Of a stretch of 64,000 bases of DNA, positions 62,951 through 64,000 are shown piece by piece (position 1 is the first letter of the stretch; every line of letters begins with the position of its first letter). The DNA lies in contig NZ_MEHJ01000001.1 in the NCBI RefSeq assembly GCF_001746415.1, forward strand, positions 3,803,001 to 3,867,000. Direction: 5' to 3'. Below the pieces are notes generated by a model. The model was not told where the DNA came from and did no database searches. It saw nothing but the letters and a program-made list of their open reading frames with translations. The stretch is from Streptomyces agglomeratus. Its GTDB lineage: Bacteria > Actinomycetota > Actinomycetes > Streptomycetales > Streptomycetaceae. Made by a program: the position numbers and the translations under genes.

Positions 62951-63256
62951 ATGGACGAGCACTTCGTCTGGGTGACGACGCGCCGCGTCAAGCCGGGCAC
63001 CCTGGAGGAATTCGAGCGGGCATGGCGCCCGAGCGCGCACCCCGACGGCATGAGCAGGGCCTTCGCGTACTGGTCGGAGGACGGGCAAGAGGTTACGGGC
63101 GTGTCGTTCTGGGACTCCAGGCAGGCGTGCGACGCGTGGCGGGCGTCCGAAGCGGAGAAGCGACGGCGTGACTCGATGGCTCCGTACGTCGAGGAGGAAC
63201 GGGAGGGTTACTACCGCGGCGGCGAGCTGGCCATTCCGACGGGCGGCTCCTCCTGA
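62951..63256 (+). CDS. Antibiotic biosynthesis monooxygenase (ABM)-fold protein
   Basis: The 101-residue protein starts after GGAGG. HFVWVTTRRVKPGTLEEFERAW is the first strand-helix of a dimeric ferredoxin-like fold, and EVTGVSFWDSRQACDAWRAS the second. Members include small monooxygenases and heme-degrading or stress proteins; the catalytic class cannot be told here. Confidence 0.75.
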   Translation: MDEHFVWVTTRRVKPGTLEEFERAWRPSAHPDGMSRAFAYWSEDGQEVTGVSFWDSRQACDAWRASEAEKRRRDSMAPYVEEEREGYYRGGELAIPTGGSS

Positions 63257-63726
63257 CGGGCTCACTACCCGGGCGGGTGAGCGGTCAACAGCGGGCGCTG
63301 CACGGAGATAGGTAGCGGGAGAAGTAGCTGTAGCGGTAGCGGTGGAACCAGTGGTCTGGACGTCGGCTTGGGATTGCCGGGCGGCATCTGGTTCGGTTCG
63401 CTGGTTGCCGGGGAACTGCGCGCGGAACTGTCGCAGTCCGATGTGCGTACGGTCGCTCTGGTAAGGGAAGGCTCCGGTCGCTACCGGGGAGCCGTCTTGA
63501 ACACGAGACTCGCGGGACTCGCGGTACTCCGCCTTTGTCTCGGTCTCTGTCTCTGTCTCTGTCTCTTCTTGGCCGCCCACTGCACGGGCCTCGCACCGGC
63601 TGCCTTCTCGGACCCGGACCTTATTACCGGTGTTGCCGGTGTTACCGGTGTTAGCGCTCCGGCAGTTTCCGTCGTACTCATTGCGCCGGGCCGCGAGCCG
63701 GCCCACTCCTGACCGCGATCCGCACC
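63257..63726. other. Intergenic region rich in short tandem repeats
   Basis: I see no gene on the plus strand. Three microsatellites occur: GTAGCG-type units near 63312-63346, GTCTCT repeated five times (63537-63566, first unit imperfect) and a 9-bp CCGGTGTT unit three times (63626-63652). On the minus strand one frame is open through all of them, starting at an ATG (63730) that overlaps the LysM stop, but its composition does not look coding. Confidence 0.55.
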
Positions 63727-64000
63727 TCATGCGCGCAGTCGCAGACGCTGGCCGGGGTAGATGCGGTCGGGACCCTCGTCGAGCTTGTGCTGGTTCAGTT
63801 CGTACAGAGCGTGCGTGCCGCCGGGGACATCGGCGCGGTCCGCGATGACGGACAGGCAGTCGCCCGGCTGCACGACATAGGTCTCGGAGCCGATGGCTTC
63901 CTGCTGAGCGCGCGACGGTGCGGTCACCGCTGCCTGGGACTGGGCCTGGGACTGGACCTGCGGCCGGCGCTGGGGCTGGACCTGGTTCTGGGGCTGGGCC
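63727..64000 (-). CDS. LysM-domain protein, C-terminal part (gene continues past right edge)
   Basis: The frame is open from 64000 to the stop at 63727 (90 codons visible). A Gln/Pro-rich linker (QPQNQVQPQRRPQVQSQAQS) leads to a LysM domain: TYVVQPGDCLSVIADRADVP, GTHALYELNQHKL, and RIYPGQRLRL. LysM binds peptidoglycan. In streptomycetes this layout is usual for secreted transglycosylase/resuscitation-promoting-type proteins, with the catalytic domain N-terminal, here off the window. An internal GTG at 63927 is not the true start. Confidence 0.85.
   Translation of the reverse strand, partial: AQPQNQVQPQRRPQVQSQAQSQAAVTAPSRAQQEAIGSETYVVQPGDCLSVIADRADVPGGTHALYELNQHKLDEGPDRIYPGQRLRLRA

Overview
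The window is a chromosomal segment of a Streptomyces or close relative. The DNA is very GC-rich, coding frames have strongly GC-biased third positions, GTG starts are common, and the gene families are typical of the genus (SCO2400-like zinc-ribbon protein, DUF3151, DUF2617, HspR/HAIR heat-shock control, a streptomycete parS site). Most of it is core genome. The set dcd, dnaK-grpE-dnaJ-hspR, purA, fba, pyrE, clpB is also clustered in Mycobacterium tuberculosis (Rv0321 to Rv0384c, from memory), so this is an old actinobacterial neighbourhood. I see no insertion sequence, prophage or CRISPR array.

Layout. 1-6.7 kb: a bifunctional membrane glycosyltransferase cut by the left edge, its GntR neighbour, a class III aminotransferase, a PfpI/MarR pair behind a palindromic operator, and a membrane Ser/Thr kinase. 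6.7-9 kb: purA and a degenerate diacylglycerol-kinase-like gene. 9-13.5 kb: a GbsR/MarR-type regulator divergent from an ABC-2 exporter, then a cytochrome P450. Both the permease and the P450 are broken by an apparent single-base deletion. 13.5-20.3 kb: a NarL-type two-component pair, an NmrA-like oxidoreductase, a complete kynurenine operon (kynA-kynU-formamidase) and DUF3151. 20.4-28.5 kb: an MFS exporter, fba, a perfect parS inside a 32-bp palindrome, pyrE, an aldose epimerase, a SRPBCC protein, a membrane spermidine-synthase-like protein, DUF2617 and a small Cys/Gly-rich membrane protein. 28.6-33.9 kb: an aminotransferase, a YbjN protein, clpB with a HAIR operator, and a flavin/F420-type oxidoreductase.

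34.0-36.8 kb holds the most unusual locus. A 64-residue exported peptide with three DISW repeats is translationally coupled to a Rieske-like protein that lacks its cluster ligands. It is divergent from two tandem paralogous TrmB/LuxR-type regulators, with a dyad in the shared promoter region. 36.8-41 kb: two tandem secreted PA14-FN3 proteins. 41-45.4 kb: the dnaK-grpE-dnaJ-hspR operon with a perfect HAIR operator. 45.5-54.1 kb: a short sugar transferase, a large Fe-S reductase, FG-GAP proteins, a Yip1 membrane protein, a phosphoribosyltransferase, dcd, a tiny zinc-binding protein and tRNA-Gly(CCC). 54.4-64 kb: a third PA14-FN3 paralog, a third FG-GAP protein, small membrane and regulatory proteins, several minisatellites, and the C-terminal part of a LysM protein at the right edge.

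How the genes work together. HspR, encoded last in the dnaK operon, can repress both its own operon and clpB through the two HAIR sites. KynA, KynU and the hydrolase together convert tryptophan to anthranilate. purA, pyrE, dcd and the phosphoribosyltransferase belong to nucleotide metabolism. The repeated PA14-FN3 and FG-GAP genes encode a family of secreted, probably wall-associated adhesive proteins. Long perfect hairpins separate most convergent gene pairs.
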